In this document: positions 1-8,647 of the stretch, piece after piece
Layout of the letters: each line of letters opens with the position of its first letter
Position numbering within the stretch: the first letter of the stretch is position 1
Assembly (NCBI GenBank): GCA_019135865.1
Contig: JAGVVD010000019.1
Coordinates: 1 to 64,000, forward strand
Reading direction: 5' to 3'
Source of the DNA: Elusimicrobiota bacterium
GTDB taxonomy: Bacteria; Elusimicrobiota; Elusimicrobia; Elusimicrobiales; UBA9959
Length of the DNA: 64,000 nucleotides
Program-made: the position numbers and the translations under genes
The notes under the pieces: generated by a model
What the model was told of the DNA's origin: nothing
Databases searched by the model: none
The model's input: only the letters and a program-made list of their open reading frames with translations

Positions 1-1
1 G

Positions 2-1636
2 CCGCCGGCGCCCGAGAGGCCCGTAGCGCCTCCGCCCCCGCCCGGCGTCACTCCGGCCCCCGCGGTCCGCCAGCCCGCGCCGCCCGCGCCCGTTCCTCCG
101 CCAGCCGAACCCGAAAGGCCCGCCGCGCCTCCGCCCCCGCCCGGCGTCACCCCGGCCCCCGCGGTCCGCCAGCCCGCGCCGCCCGCTCCCGTTCCCCCGC
201 CGGCCCTGCCGCCTTCCGCGGCGACGCCGCCGTCTTTCGCCTCTCCTCCTCCCGCGCCCAAGGGGCCGGCGGCGCTTCCGCCGCAGTCCAAACCGCAGTT
301 CTCCGCTCCTTTCGGCCCGCCTCCTTCGGTGAGCGGACGCGCGGAACCCGCGAAAGTCGAGCCTGTCCCTGAGCCGAAGAAGGAGGAGCCGAAACCGGAG
401 CCGGTCTCTGCGCCCGCGCACTCCCCTTCCGTGTCCACCAGGATGCGTCTTAAGTGGGGCGTGGAGATGCCCCTGATGCCGACCTATACGTTCGAGACCC
501 TGCAGTCGGGCTCCTATAACCGGTTCGCCCACGCCGCGGCGATGGCGGCGATAGACAGTCCCGGCACCATGTACAACCCGCTCATGATCTTCGGGATCCC
601 CGGCACGGGAAAGACCCATTTCATGCACGCTATCTCCTACGGCCTTTCGGCCACCCTGGGGCAGGATAAACTTTTCGTCACCGACGGCATCAGGTTGTCC
701 AAGGGCGTGGAGAAGGCCGTCAGCGACGGCTCGATCGAAAGGCTCGACAAGATGTTCTCCGAGATCAGGGCGCTGGTGATAGACGACGTGCACCTGATGA
801 TGCTTTCCGCCGAGAACAAGCCGTATATCTCGAAATGGCTCAACGACTTCACGGCCGCCAACAAGCAGATAGTGGTCTCCTCGGTCTTCCCGCCTAAATC
901 GCTGGCCGGCCTGGAGGAAGCGCTGGGCTTCCAGCTCTCGCAGGGCTGGATGGTGGACGTCAAAGTCCCGCCCGCCTCCGCCTACAAGATAGTGCTCGGC
1001 CATCTGCTCTCCGATATGGACGTGAAGCTCTCCGAGGACGAGGTCAACAGGCTCTTCATAAACAAGCTGACGCCTTTCGGGGAGGTCTCGCGGACGCTCG
1101 AGCAGATACGCAAACTGGACAAGTTCATGGGCGCCTCCGCGTCCGCGAAGGGCAGCAAGGAAATGCTGGACCTGCTCCTCGGCCTGTCCGAGACCGCCGT
1201 GGCGGGCGCGGTATCGGACGCCGATTACGCCGAGTCGGCCGCCTGGAAATCCTCCGAGAACCAGTGGTTCAGGTGGGGGCTTTTCTACCCCAAGGGATAC
1301 GAGAAAGAGGCGCGCTTCGCGCTCCACAGCGCCGCGACGCGCGCCAAGGACCTCGGGATCCCGGTGGCCTGGACCCAGGTCTTTACCGAAGCCTACGACC
1401 CGGACGAGCTTTACGGAACGCCTTTCAAGATCGGTAATTTCGCCGCGGAGAAGAACGTGAACGGCCTGATCGTACTGGGGCCGCAGCCTACTTCCGCCCT
1501 GGGCGCGCAGGAAGCGGAGTTCCGCCATATTTCCGAGAAGATCATGCGCAGTTATTCCGTGAAAACGGCCTGGCTGAGCAGCAATTCGCTTAAATCGCCG
1601 TCCGCCTACGTGCGTCTCCTGATGGACCTGATGTGA
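2..1636 (+). CDS. DnaA-like AAA+ ATPase with proline-rich N-terminal linker, 5' partial
   Basis: The reading frame is open from base 2, so the true start lies upstream of the window. The first 110 or so visible residues are a Pro/Ala/Val-rich, probably disordered linker containing a 33-residue tandem repeat, followed by a Pro/Lys/Glu-rich stretch. An AAA+ module of the DnaA/Hda type begins near YTFETLQSGSYNRFAHAAA. It has Walker A GIPGTGKTH, Walker B ALVIDDVHLM and a sensor-1-like QIVVSSV. DnaA normally ends in a helix-turn-helix that binds DnaA boxes. Here the last 130 or so residues (after SSENQWFRWGLFYPKG) look like a different globular domain and I see no such helix-turn-helix. It is therefore more likely a DnaA paralogue with a regulatory or localisation role than the initiator. 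The histidine kinase gene begins 13 bases downstream, so the two may be cotranscribed. Confidence 0.75.
   Translation, partial: PPAPERPVAPPPPPGVTPAPAVRQPAPPAPVPPPAEPERPAAPPPPPGVTPAPAVRQPAPPAPVPPPALPPSAATPPSFASPPPAPKGPAALPPQSKPQFSAPFGPPPSVSGRAEPAKVEPVPEPKKEEPKPEPVSAPAHSPSVSTRMRLKWGVEMPLMPTYTFETLQSGSYNRFAHAAAMAAIDSPGTMYNPLMIFGIPGTGKTHFMHAISYGLSATLGQDKLFVTDGIRLSKGVEKAVSDGSIERLDKMFSEIRALVIDDVHLMMLSAENKPYISKWLNDFTAANKQIVVSSVFPPKSLAGLEEALGFQLSQGWMVDVKVPPASAYKIVLGHLLSDMDVKLSEDEVNRLFINKLTPFGEVSRTLEQIRKLDKFMGASASAKGSKEMLDLLLGLSETAVAGAVSDADYAESAAWKSSENQWFRWGLFYPKGYEKEARFALHSAATRAKDLGIPVAWTQVFTEAYDPDELYGTPFKIGNFAAEKNVNGLIVLGPQPTSALGAQEAEFRHISEKIMRSYSVKTAWLSSNSLKSPSAYVRLLMDLM
14..211 (+). repeat. Two tandem copies of a 99-bp in-frame repeat
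   Basis: Bases 14-112 and 113-211 are near-identical direct repeats. Each encodes 33 residues, beginning Glu-Arg-Pro, running through a five-proline tract and Gly-Val-Thr-Pro, and ending in Pro-Pro-Ala plus two residues. The period is a whole number of codons, so copy number can change without a frameshift. More copies may lie upstream of the window. Confidence 0.9.
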
Positions 1637-1649
1637 GGCCGGCGTACAC

Positions 1650-3578
1650 ATGCACGACCTTATCGCCTCATTGACCATCGGCGCGGTACTGGCTTTCGCC
1701 GCCTGGTGGTATATCAAGTTCCGCTGCCTGCTGCCGGCCGAGAGGCGCCTGCGCCGGGCGGAGAAAGAACTCTCCGGCTTCTCCGAATTCGCGCGCGAGT
1801 CGCTGGAGCATTCCTCGGTCCCCGATTCGCTGGAGCATTACCTCGACATCGCCGAGTACTACTTCATCAAGCTGCACGCTCTTTTCGCGGACGGCTCCAT
1901 AGCCGCCTTCGAACGCTCCGGCTCCGGCTGGCGCGTGGCGGGGCTCTACAGCGAGCAGCGCGGCGACCAGTCCGCCGGCGCGGTCTTCGCCTGGGAGCCG
2001 CTCGACCGCTGCGTCAACGAGGGGGAGTTCCTGCTGCAGGTCCCGCTCGAGCCGCCGCCGGGAGAGCTGTTCTCCGGCATGGGCGGCGCCCTGCTCTGTC
2101 CTTTCATGCCTTCCCACGGCGGTTACCGGAGGATCGTGGTCTTCGCCCATCCGGTGCCGGAGAAAGTGGAAGCGGCCCTCCCTTATCTGCGTTTCCTGAT
2201 GCCCTACCTCAATTCCGTCTGGCGCCTTGCCGAGAAGAACTTCGCCCTGAAAAAGGATACCGAGCAACTGCGGAGCGAACTCTCGGCCGTCCTTCAGGAG
2301 CTGGACGCGGCGGGCTCGCGCCTGATACAGCGGGCCAAAGAACGCAAGGCCCTTTACGAGGTCGTCACCAAGGCGACCGGCGTGGAGAAGGACATGAGCA
2401 TGGGCTGCTCCGCCGTGCTCAATATAGTCGCCAAGATCGCCGAGGCCGACGTGGCCGCCGCCCTGCTCTACGACGATTCGCGCAACGAACTGGTGGCGCA
2501 TCCCGGCTCCTACGGCGTTCCCGAAGACGACAGGCTGCATTACAGCATACCGATCACCAACACCTCCTCGGCCGCGGTGCGGGCCTTCGTGAACCGCCGG
2601 CCTTTCATGAGCCCGGACGCGCAGAACGAGCCCGAGGTCGCCGGGCCCCACGCGAAGCTCTGGAGCATCCGCTCCCTGATGGTGGTCCCGATCGTGCTCG
2701 GGGAGCGCGTCATCGGGGTGCTGCGCGTCGGCAGTCTGCGGCCGGATTTCTTCACTCCCGACCAGCTGGAGTTCCTGACCATCATCGCCGACGAACTGGC
2801 CATGATCATAGAGATGACCACGCTCTACGAGAACGCCACGCGCACCGCGCAGGAGCTCACGCAGCTCAATAAACTGAAGGACGAGTTCCTGGCCACGGTG
2901 AGCCACGAGCTCAAGACGCCGCTCACCACCATCAAAGGGTTCGTTTCCGTCATCCTGAGCGGCGAGGTCGGCCCCCTCAACGAGCAGCAGTCCAATTTCC
3001 TCTCCGTCGTGGACCAGTCGGCCAACCGGCTGGCCCACCTGATCTCCAACCTGCTGGATTTCTCGCGCCTCAACGGCAAGGTGGAGATGGAACTGCAACC
3101 GGTGAACATCCGGGAGCTGGTCTCGCGCTCCGTAAGCAATATGCTGCTCAAGGCCCGCGAGAAGGAGATAGCGATAGATTCCAGGTTCGAGAAGAAGCTG
3201 CCCGACGTTTACGCCGACAGCCGCTGGATAACGCAGGTGATAGACAACCTGCTGATCAACGCGATAAAGTTCTCGCGCCGCGGCTGCACCGTCAGGATCA
3301 CGGGCCAGGACAAGGGCGAGGTCGTGGTCATCTCGGTTGAGGACGACGGTCCCGGCATCCCCGAGGAGGAGCGCAAGCTCGTCTTCGAGAAGTTCTATCG
3401 CGGCAAGAGCAGCGTGAACCAGGTCCCGGGCACCGGTCTCGGGCTGGCCATCTCCAGGTCGGTCATAGAGAAGCACGGCGGCCGCATCTGGCTGGAGTCG
3501 CCGCAGGGTTCCGGCGCCAGGTTCAATTTCGCGCTGCCGGTCCACAAGGAAAAGACGCAGTACGGAGAGGAGGGCTGA
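1650..3578 (+). CDS. Sensor histidine kinase, GAF type
   Basis: A 642-residue kinase. One hydrophobic segment near residues 5-22 anchors it in the inner membrane. A long region with a coiled-coil-like part (about 185-225) and a GAF-like domain (about 230-390) is followed by a HisKA dimerisation domain with the phosphoacceptor in FLATVSHELKTPLTTIKGF. The HATPase domain shows the N box (DNLLINAIKFS), the G1 box (VEDDGPGIPEEE) and the G2 box (GTGLGLAISRS). No receiver domain is fused and no partner regulator lies next to it. The gene sits between the DnaA-like gene and three outer-membrane lipoprotein genes, the first only 5 bp downstream, which suggests one transcription unit. The input signal cannot be read from the sequence. 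Confidence 0.92.
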   Translation: MHDLIASLTIGAVLAFAAWWYIKFRCLLPAERRLRRAEKELSGFSEFARESLEHSSVPDSLEHYLDIAEYYFIKLHALFADGSIAAFERSGSGWRVAGLYSEQRGDQSAGAVFAWEPLDRCVNEGEFLLQVPLEPPPGELFSGMGGALLCPFMPSHGGYRRIVVFAHPVPEKVEAALPYLRFLMPYLNSVWRLAEKNFALKKDTEQLRSELSAVLQELDAAGSRLIQRAKERKALYEVVTKATGVEKDMSMGCSAVLNIVAKIAEADVAAALLYDDSRNELVAHPGSYGVPEDDRLHYSIPITNTSSAAVRAFVNRRPFMSPDAQNEPEVAGPHAKLWSIRSLMVVPIVLGERVIGVLRVGSLRPDFFTPDQLEFLTIIADELAMIIEMTTLYENATRTAQELTQLNKLKDEFLATVSHELKTPLTTIKGFVSVILSGEVGPLNEQQSNFLSVVDQSANRLAHLISNLLDFSRLNGKVEMELQPVNIRELVSRSVSNMLLKAREKEIAIDSRFEKKLPDVYADSRWITQVIDNLLINAIKFSRRGCTVRITGQDKGEVVVISVEDDGPGIPEEERKLVFEKFYRGKSSVNQVPGTGLGLAISRSVIEKHGGRIWLESPQGSGARFNFALPVHKEKTQYGEEG

Positions 3579-3583
3579 AACAT

Positions 3584-4639
3584 ATGAGAAAGGTTCTGAT
3601 CCTGGCTGCGCTGGCCTCGGCGGCCGCGCTGACCGCCTGCGCGGGACCCGGCAGGTCCGCCATGTCCGCGGCGCTGGAGCCTATAGAGGCCGAAGGCTAC
3701 GCTGAAACCGCCGGCAAGGACCCGGCCGCGGCCAGGGCCCCGGCGCTGGCCGCCGCGGAGAGGGCCGCGCTGCGCAAGGCAGCGGCGCTTTTCTCCGACG
3801 ACCCCGCCGCCGCCGAAGCCGTGCTCGCGCGCCAGTCGTTCCATGTCCGGAAAAGCAAAGTGCTCTCCGAAAAACTGGTGGAAGGGTCCCTTTCCCTGAA
3901 GGCCAGGGTCTGGGTCTACATGGACCGCGTCCGCCAGGCCGCGTCGCCGTCCGCTCCTTCCGCCTCCGGCCCCCGCCTCCTCCTCTCCGTCAAGGGCGAC
4001 TCCGGAGCCCGCGGCGAAGCGGCTTTCAGGAGCGCGTTGTTCTCCGCGCTGGGCGCCTCTTTCGTCGCGGCCCCGGCGGGCGAGGACGCGGCGGCCCTGA
4101 CCGGCCGCGCGGCGGCGTCGGGCGCGAGGGCCGCGGTCAGCGTGGTCTTTTCCGTGCGCCCGCTCGAAGCCGCCGTCGGCGGCGGGCTCTCGCAGTCGTC
4201 GGTCGACGCCTCAGCCGCGGTCTTCGACGCCCGCGGGGGGGCGGGGCTCGGCGAATTGGCGGTCTCCGCCGCGGGTATGGGCCCGGACGGGGAAGCGGCG
4301 GCGGGGAAGGCCCTGGACGAGGCCGGCGCGTCCCTGGGACGGGAACTGGCGGCCAGGCTGGGCCCGTCGCTGAGAACCGAGAGCAAAGGGTTCATTCTCA
4401 GGCTTTACGACGCGCCCGGGATAGAGGCCGTCTCTTCGCTGGTCTCGGCCGTGGAGGGGATTTCCTCGGTGAGCGGCGTCAGGGTCGTCTCTTACGGCGG
4501 CGGCGAGGCCGAACTGTCCGTATACTCCGCCGGGGCGGGCCCCGAGGAGTTCGCCAGCGCCGTTCTGCGCGCCGCCGGGCCGGCGCTGGTCATAGACGGC
4601 ATAGACGCCGGAGAGGTCGCTTTCAGATACGTCAGATGA
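3584..4639 (+). CDS. Lipoprotein with FlgT/LPP20-like N-terminal region
   Basis: 351 residues. The N terminus is a lipoprotein signal (hydrophobic run, then the lipobox-like LTAC with the acylated Cys near residue 19). The mature start has the pattern EAEGYAET followed by Ala-rich repeats of helix and a segment VEGSLSLKARVWVYM. This resembles the small alpha/beta domain at the start of FlgT and LPP20-type proteins, which is a weak family assignment. The middle is low-complexity and Ala/Gly/Ser-rich. The C-terminal part (FILRLYDAPGIEAVSSLV onward) looks like a second small alpha/beta domain. AGGAGGG lies about 10 bp before the ATG. Its last codon overlaps the next lipoprotein gene by 4 bp, so the two are probably translationally coupled. 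It likely acts with the downstream CsgG homologue at the outer membrane. Confidence 0.7.
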   Translation: MRKVLILAALASAAALTACAGPGRSAMSAALEPIEAEGYAETAGKDPAAARAPALAAAERAALRKAAALFSDDPAAAEAVLARQSFHVRKSKVLSEKLVEGSLSLKARVWVYMDRVRQAASPSAPSASGPRLLLSVKGDSGARGEAAFRSALFSALGASFVAAPAGEDAAALTGRAAASGARAAVSVVFSVRPLEAAVGGGLSQSSVDASAAVFDARGGAGLGELAVSAAGMGPDGEAAAGKALDEAGASLGRELAARLGPSLRTESKGFILRLYDAPGIEAVSSLVSAVEGISSVSGVRVVSYGGGEAELSVYSAGAGPEEFASAVLRAAGPALVIDGIDAGEVAFRYVR

Positions 4640-5238
4640 GGGCACGGATCCTCCTGGTCGCCACGCTTTTTTCCGCGGCCTGCGCCGCGAAGCAGGCCTA
4701 TTTCATCGCCCCCGGCTTCGCCCCGCCGGCGGAACCCGTGGCGCTGCTGCCTTTCGAGAACGAGAGCGTGGACCTGTCGGCCGAGGACTACCTCTACAAG
4801 CTGGCCGCCGGGAGACTCGCCGCCAAGGGCTATTCCCTGATACAGGGGGAGCCCGTCCTGGAAGGGCTGAAAGGGATAGGGATAACCGACGCGGGCCAGA
4901 TGGCCTCGGCCACGCCGGAGATCATAGGCCGCGCGGTCGGTTCGGGTTTGCTCTGTTACGGGACCATAGAGGACTTCACTTTTCAGAACCTGGGTTTCGT
5001 GGTAAGGAAGAGCGTCAAACTGCGCCTGAAGCTGGTCTCGGCGGCCACCGGCGAGGTCCTTTACGAGGGAGAAGGCACCGGCCGCGACATAAAGGTCTAT
5101 CTCGACAGGGACGAGGCGAAGAAGGCCTTCGTGGAGCAGATGGCTATGAAACTGGTTCAGAACATGCTCAAGTCCCCGCTGGCGAAGGAAGCGGAAAAGG
5201 CGGTCGCCGACGCGGCGGCCGGCCTGCCGGCCAGGTGA
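4636..5238 (+). CDS. DUF799/GNA1162-like lipoprotein
   Basis: 200 residues with a short lipoprotein signal (FSAAC, lipid-modified Cys near residue 16). The sequence AEPVALLPFENESVDLSAED followed by GYSLIQG and the segment VGSGLLCYGTIEDF match the style of the DUF799/GNA1162 group, outer-membrane lipoproteins often encoded beside CsgG and DUF4810 proteins. That neighbourhood is repeated here: it starts inside the last codons of the upstream lipoprotein gene and CsgG follows after 40 bp. In known members the protein is periplasmic and attached to the outer membrane. Its biochemical role is not established. It may be a component of a CsgG-based export or envelope-maintenance complex. Confidence 0.75.
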   Translation: MRARILLVATLFSAACAAKQAYFIAPGFAPPAEPVALLPFENESVDLSAEDYLYKLAAGRLAAKGYSLIQGEPVLEGLKGIGITDAGQMASATPEIIGRAVGSGLLCYGTIEDFTFQNLGFVVRKSVKLRLKLVSAATGEVLYEGEGTGRDIKVYLDRDEAKKAFVEQMAMKLVQNMLKSPLAKEAEKAVADAAAGLPAR

Positions 5239-5278
5239 GAGCCCGGTTCTTAGCGGTAGTTCGGGAACAGGAGGTATC

Positions 5279-6211
5279 ATGAAGAAACTCTGGATGATAG
5301 TGCCGCTGCTGCTGGCCGCGGCCTGCGCGCCGTCGCGGTCCGTGAAGATGGACCATGCGCTGACGGTGAAGGAGACGGAAAAGGTCAAGTCGAAATATAC
5401 CGGGCCCAAGCGCCGTATAGGCGTGGTGGAGTTCGAGAACAAATCGGCCTACGGCCAGGGCCGCCTCGGCGGCGCGGCCTCGGACATACTCATAACAGAA
5501 CTGGTCAAGTCGGGCAAGTTCATAGTGGTCGAGCGCGACCGGATGACCAGGATCATGGAGGAACAGAAGATGCAGTCGCAGGGTACGGTGGACCCGCAGA
5601 CCGCCGTCCAGCTGGGCCGCATCATGGGCCTGGAGGCGATAGTCGTCGGCGCCGTCTCGCAGTTCGGCGTCAACAAGCAGGGCTCCGACTATCTCATCCG
5701 GCAGACCAAGCGGCAGGTGGCCGACGTCACCGTGGACATACGGCTCATCGACGTGCAGAGCGGCCAGGTGCTGATGGCCGATTCGGGCAAGGGCCAGGCC
5801 AAGTCCAAGTCGGGCAGTTTCCTGGGCATGGGCACCAAGGGCGGCTACGACGAGACGCTCGAGGGAGAGGCCCTGCGCGGCGCGATCGTGAAGTTCGTCG
5901 ACAATATCGCCAACCAGATGAACGCCAAGCCCTGGTCCTGCCGCATAGCCGACGCCTACGACCAGGACATCTACCTCAACGCCGGCCAGGAGTCGGGTAT
6001 GAAGACCGGCATGGTCCTCTCCTGCTTCAGCCAGGGCGCCGAGATACGCGATCCGCGCTCCAACCTCGTCATAGGCCACAGGGAGACCTACCTGGGCGAC
6101 GTGGAGATAGACCGCTGGTGCGGCGAGTCCGGCGACTGCTCGGTGGCGAAGCTGGTCAAGCGCGGCTCGGCTTCCCCGAAGGGCGGGGATATCTGCCGGC
6201 TGGCCAAATAA
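5279..6211 (+). CDS. CsgG family outer-membrane lipoprotein
   Basis: 310 residues, with AGGAGG 6 bp before the ATG. The lipoprotein signal ends at LAAAC (Cys near residue 16). The CsgG domain (about 43-220) starts RRIGVVEFENKSAYGQGRLG and contains the typical LVKSGKFIVVERDRM and LIDVQSGQVLMADSGKG. CsgG proteins form outer-membrane channels or accessory lipoprotein rings. A C-terminal extension (about 228-310, beginning DQDIYLNAGQESGMKTGMVL) resembles the C-terminal domain of the flagellar protein FlgT and carries several Cys. No curlin genes are present, so curli export is not implied. It is the third of three consecutive lipoprotein genes and is followed by a GC-only hairpin. Confidence 0.88.
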   Translation: MKKLWMIVPLLLAAACAPSRSVKMDHALTVKETEKVKSKYTGPKRRIGVVEFENKSAYGQGRLGGAASDILITELVKSGKFIVVERDRMTRIMEEQKMQSQGTVDPQTAVQLGRIMGLEAIVVGAVSQFGVNKQGSDYLIRQTKRQVADVTVDIRLIDVQSGQVLMADSGKGQAKSKSGSFLGMGTKGGYDETLEGEALRGAIVKFVDNIANQMNAKPWSCRIADAYDQDIYLNAGQESGMKTGMVLSCFSQGAEIRDPRSNLVIGHRETYLGDVEIDRWCGESGDCSVAKLVKRGSASPKGGDICRLAK

Positions 6212-6222
6212 GGAACTGTCCC

Positions 6223-6252
6223 CCGCGGCGCCGCCCTCCCGCGGCGCCGCGG
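6223..6252 (+). terminator. GC-rich hairpin after csgG, possible terminator
   Basis: A perfect 12-bp stem (6223-6234 pairing with 6241-6252) with a 6-base loop lies in the 73-bp gap between the csgG-like and yifB genes. There is no T tract after it, so it may be a weak terminator or only a processing or stability element. Confidence 0.35.
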
Positions 6253-6284
6253 CGGCAGCGGGGATCCGGCCGCGACGGTAACAT

Positions 6285-7814
6285 ATGCTGGCGAAACTCA
6301 ATAGCCTCGGGCTCAGGGGGATAGACGGCTACGCCGTGGGGGTGGAAGTGGACATTTCCCCCGGGCTGCCCTCCTATGCCGTGGTCGGGCTCCCCGACGC
6401 CGCGGTAAAGGAATCCAAGGACCGGGTGGTCGCCGCCATACGCAATTCGGGTTTCGAACTGCCATCGCGCCGCGTCACCGTCAACCTGGCCCCGGCCGAG
6501 ATACGTAAAGCCGGCACTCACTTCGATCTTCCCATAGCCCTGGGCATGCTGGCCGCCGCCGAGGCGCTCGAGGGGCGGGACGAGAAGGCGGCCGGCGCTT
6601 TCTTCCTCGGCGAACTGGCGCTGGACGGCGCGCTCAAGCCTGTCGTCGGAGTGCTGCCGATGCTGCTCGGTCTCAAAGCCTCCGGCTATTCCGGTCCGGT
6701 GGTGGTACCGGCCGCCAACGCCTCGGAGGCCTCGTTGTCCGGCCTGACGGCGCTCTCGGCCTCCAGCCTCGTGGAAGCCGCCGGCTGGCTGGCGGGCAAA
6801 GCGGCGCTGCCGGCCTGTTCGCCGGGGGCGCACGCGGGGGACGTCCCGTCCGCCGGCGACATGGCCGAGGTCAAAAGCCAGGCCTTCGCCAAGCGCGCGC
6901 TGGAGATCGCGGCGGCCGGCTTCCACAACGTGATAATGGTCGGTCCGCCCGGGTCGGGCAAGAGCATGCTGGCCAGACGCTTCTCCTCGATACTGCCGCC
7001 GCTCACCGAAGAGCAGTCCCTGGAGACCACCAAGATCTATTCCGTCTGCGGGCTGCTGCCCCGCGCGCGCCTGGTCCGCGAACGGCCTTTCAGGGAGCCG
7101 CATCACAGCATCTCCGACGCCGCCCTGATAGGAGGAGGCTCGGTCCCCAGGCCGGGCGAGGTGTCGCTGGCTCACAACGGGGTCCTTTTCCTCGACGAGT
7201 TCCCCGAGTTCTCCAGGGCGTCGATAGAGGCGCTGCGGGAGCCCCTCGAATCCCGCCGCGTTACCGTTTCGCGGGTCAGGGACAGCGTTTCTTTCCCGGC
7301 GCGTTTCGCGCTGGTGGCCGCGATGAACCCCTGCCCCTGCGGCTATCTCGGCCACCCGTCGCGGCAATGCTCCTGTACGCCGCTGCAGGTGCAGAAGTAC
7401 AGGGCGCGCGTCTCGGGCCCGGTGCTGGACCGCATAGACCTGCACGTGCAGTTGTCGGCCCTAAAATACGCGGACTGGTCCGCCCTGCCTTCGGGCGAGC
7501 CGTCGTCGGCGGTGAGGGAGCGAGTGCTGGAGGCGGCGCGCCGGCAGCGCGCCCGGTCCGGCGACGGGCGGGACGTCCCCAACGCGCTGATGACCGTGCG
7601 GCAGATACGCGAGCATTGCAGGCTGCCGGCGGGCGCTTCGGAGCTGCTGGAGAAGGCTATGAACAGGCTGGGGTTCTCGGCGCGCAGCCTGGACAAGATA
7701 ATGCGCGTGGCCAGGACCATAGCGGACCTGGCCGGCGAGGCCGACATCAGGAAAGAGCACGTGATGGAAGCGGTGCAGTACCGCTCGCTCGACAGGGCGG
7801 CGGAAACGGTTTAA
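6285..7814 (+). CDS. comM: YifB/ComM family Mg-chelatase-like AAA+ ATPase
   Basis: 509 residues, the usual length for the family. The N-terminal ChlI-like domain begins with LRGIDGYAVGVEVDISPGLP and contains GLPDAAVKESKDRV. The AAA+ core has Walker A GPPGSGKSMLARR near residue 220 and Walker B GVLFLDEFPEFSR. The conserved AAMNPCPCGY motif is followed by a small Cys-rich loop typical of YifB. In naturally competent bacteria ComM is a hexameric helicase that drives branch migration during integration of incoming DNA. The gene lies two genes upstream of dprA, supporting a recombination role here. Confidence 0.93.
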   Translation: MLAKLNSLGLRGIDGYAVGVEVDISPGLPSYAVVGLPDAAVKESKDRVVAAIRNSGFELPSRRVTVNLAPAEIRKAGTHFDLPIALGMLAAAEALEGRDEKAAGAFFLGELALDGALKPVVGVLPMLLGLKASGYSGPVVVPAANASEASLSGLTALSASSLVEAAGWLAGKAALPACSPGAHAGDVPSAGDMAEVKSQAFAKRALEIAAAGFHNVIMVGPPGSGKSMLARRFSSILPPLTEEQSLETTKIYSVCGLLPRARLVRERPFREPHHSISDAALIGGGSVPRPGEVSLAHNGVLFLDEFPEFSRASIEALREPLESRRVTVSRVRDSVSFPARFALVAAMNPCPCGYLGHPSRQCSCTPLQVQKYRARVSGPVLDRIDLHVQLSALKYADWSALPSGEPSSAVRERVLEAARRQRARSGDGRDVPNALMTVRQIREHCRLPAGASELLEKAMNRLGFSARSLDKIMRVARTIADLAGEADIRKEHVMEAVQYRSLDRAAETV

Positions 7815-7838
7815 AAACGAGACGGTCCGGAGGAAAAG

Positions 7839-8633
7839 ATGAAGACTGTATTCTTATCCGCGCTGCTGGCGTTCTCGCCGGTCCGCGCCGCGGCGCAGAC
7901 GGCGGCCCCCGAGGGGGCCGGCGTGCTGAAAGTCACCAAGCGGCATCAGGTGGCGGAGGGCGACACCCTCTGGGGCCTGGCCGAGAAGTACTACGCCGAT
8001 CCGTTCAAGTGGGGGAAGATATTCACGGCTAACATGAACCTTGTCGCCGACCCGGACCTCATACTGCCGCAGTGGGAACTGCTCATCCCCGGCCTTACCG
8101 AAGAGATAAAGGCCGCGAAACCCGAACCGCCGGCGGAACCCGAGAAGGTGGAGGAGCTGCTGGCGCCGCCGATGGCCGCCGAAGAAGAACTCCCGCGCCG
8201 GGCCCCCGCCGCTCCCCCGGCCGCCGCTCTTTCGCAGGGCCTCGGTTCCTATCAGAAGCTGCCGGACCTTTCGGAGGAGATGCCGGAGGACCAGAAGGAA
8301 TGGAACTCCTTCGTGCAGACCAGGCTGGCCGCTCCCGACTGGCGCGAGGACGGTCTCGTGACCGGCATGGAGGATTCCGACGGGAACGCCCTTCCCTTCA
8401 CCGGAGAGACCGTCTCCGTCCGCATGCGCTCCGGCATTATGTGCAAGGCCGGCGATTATCTCGAGGTCTACAAAGTGGGCTCCACCGTCAGTAAGGACGG
8501 CAAGGTGATAGGCACCGAGATACAGCGCGTCGCGCTCCTCGAGGTGCTCTCTTCCGGCGGCCGGGAACTGGAGGCGCGCGTGCTGGACGCCAGCAGTCCG
8601 GTGCACAAAGGTCTTTCCGTAAAGAAAAAGTAA
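7839..8633 (+). CDS. Secreted LysM-domain protein
   Basis: 264 residues with an N-terminal Sec signal (ending near VRAAAQ, residues 14-19). A single LysM domain (about 31-83) is visible: KRHQVAEGDTLWGLAEKYY, then a Pro-ending LIPG. LysM binds the glycan strands of peptidoglycan. It is followed by a Glu/Pro/Ala-rich linker and a C-terminal region of about 120 residues with no enzyme motif that I recognise. It contains ETVSVRMRSGIMCKAGDYLE, which could be a small beta-rich domain. GGAGGAAAAG precedes the ATG. It lies between comM and dprA and may be cotranscribed with them, but its job (cell-wall anchoring or envelope assembly) is inferred only from LysM. Confidence 0.8.
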   Translation: MKTVFLSALLAFSPVRAAAQTAAPEGAGVLKVTKRHQVAEGDTLWGLAEKYYADPFKWGKIFTANMNLVADPDLILPQWELLIPGLTEEIKAAKPEPPAEPEKVEELLAPPMAAEEELPRRAPAAPPAAALSQGLGSYQKLPDLSEEMPEDQKEWNSFVQTRLAAPDWREDGLVTGMEDSDGNALPFTGETVSVRMRSGIMCKAGDYLEVYKVGSTVSKDGKVIGTEIQRVALLEVLSSGGRELEARVLDASSPVHKGLSVKKK

Positions 8634-8647
8634 GCGAAGGGGGGGCG

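Noticed and set aside
1668-3545. 625-codon open frame on the minus strand opposite the histidine kinase
   Set aside because: High GC leaves few stops. The translation is low-complexity Arg/Leu/Glu with no domain, while the plus frame is a full kinase.
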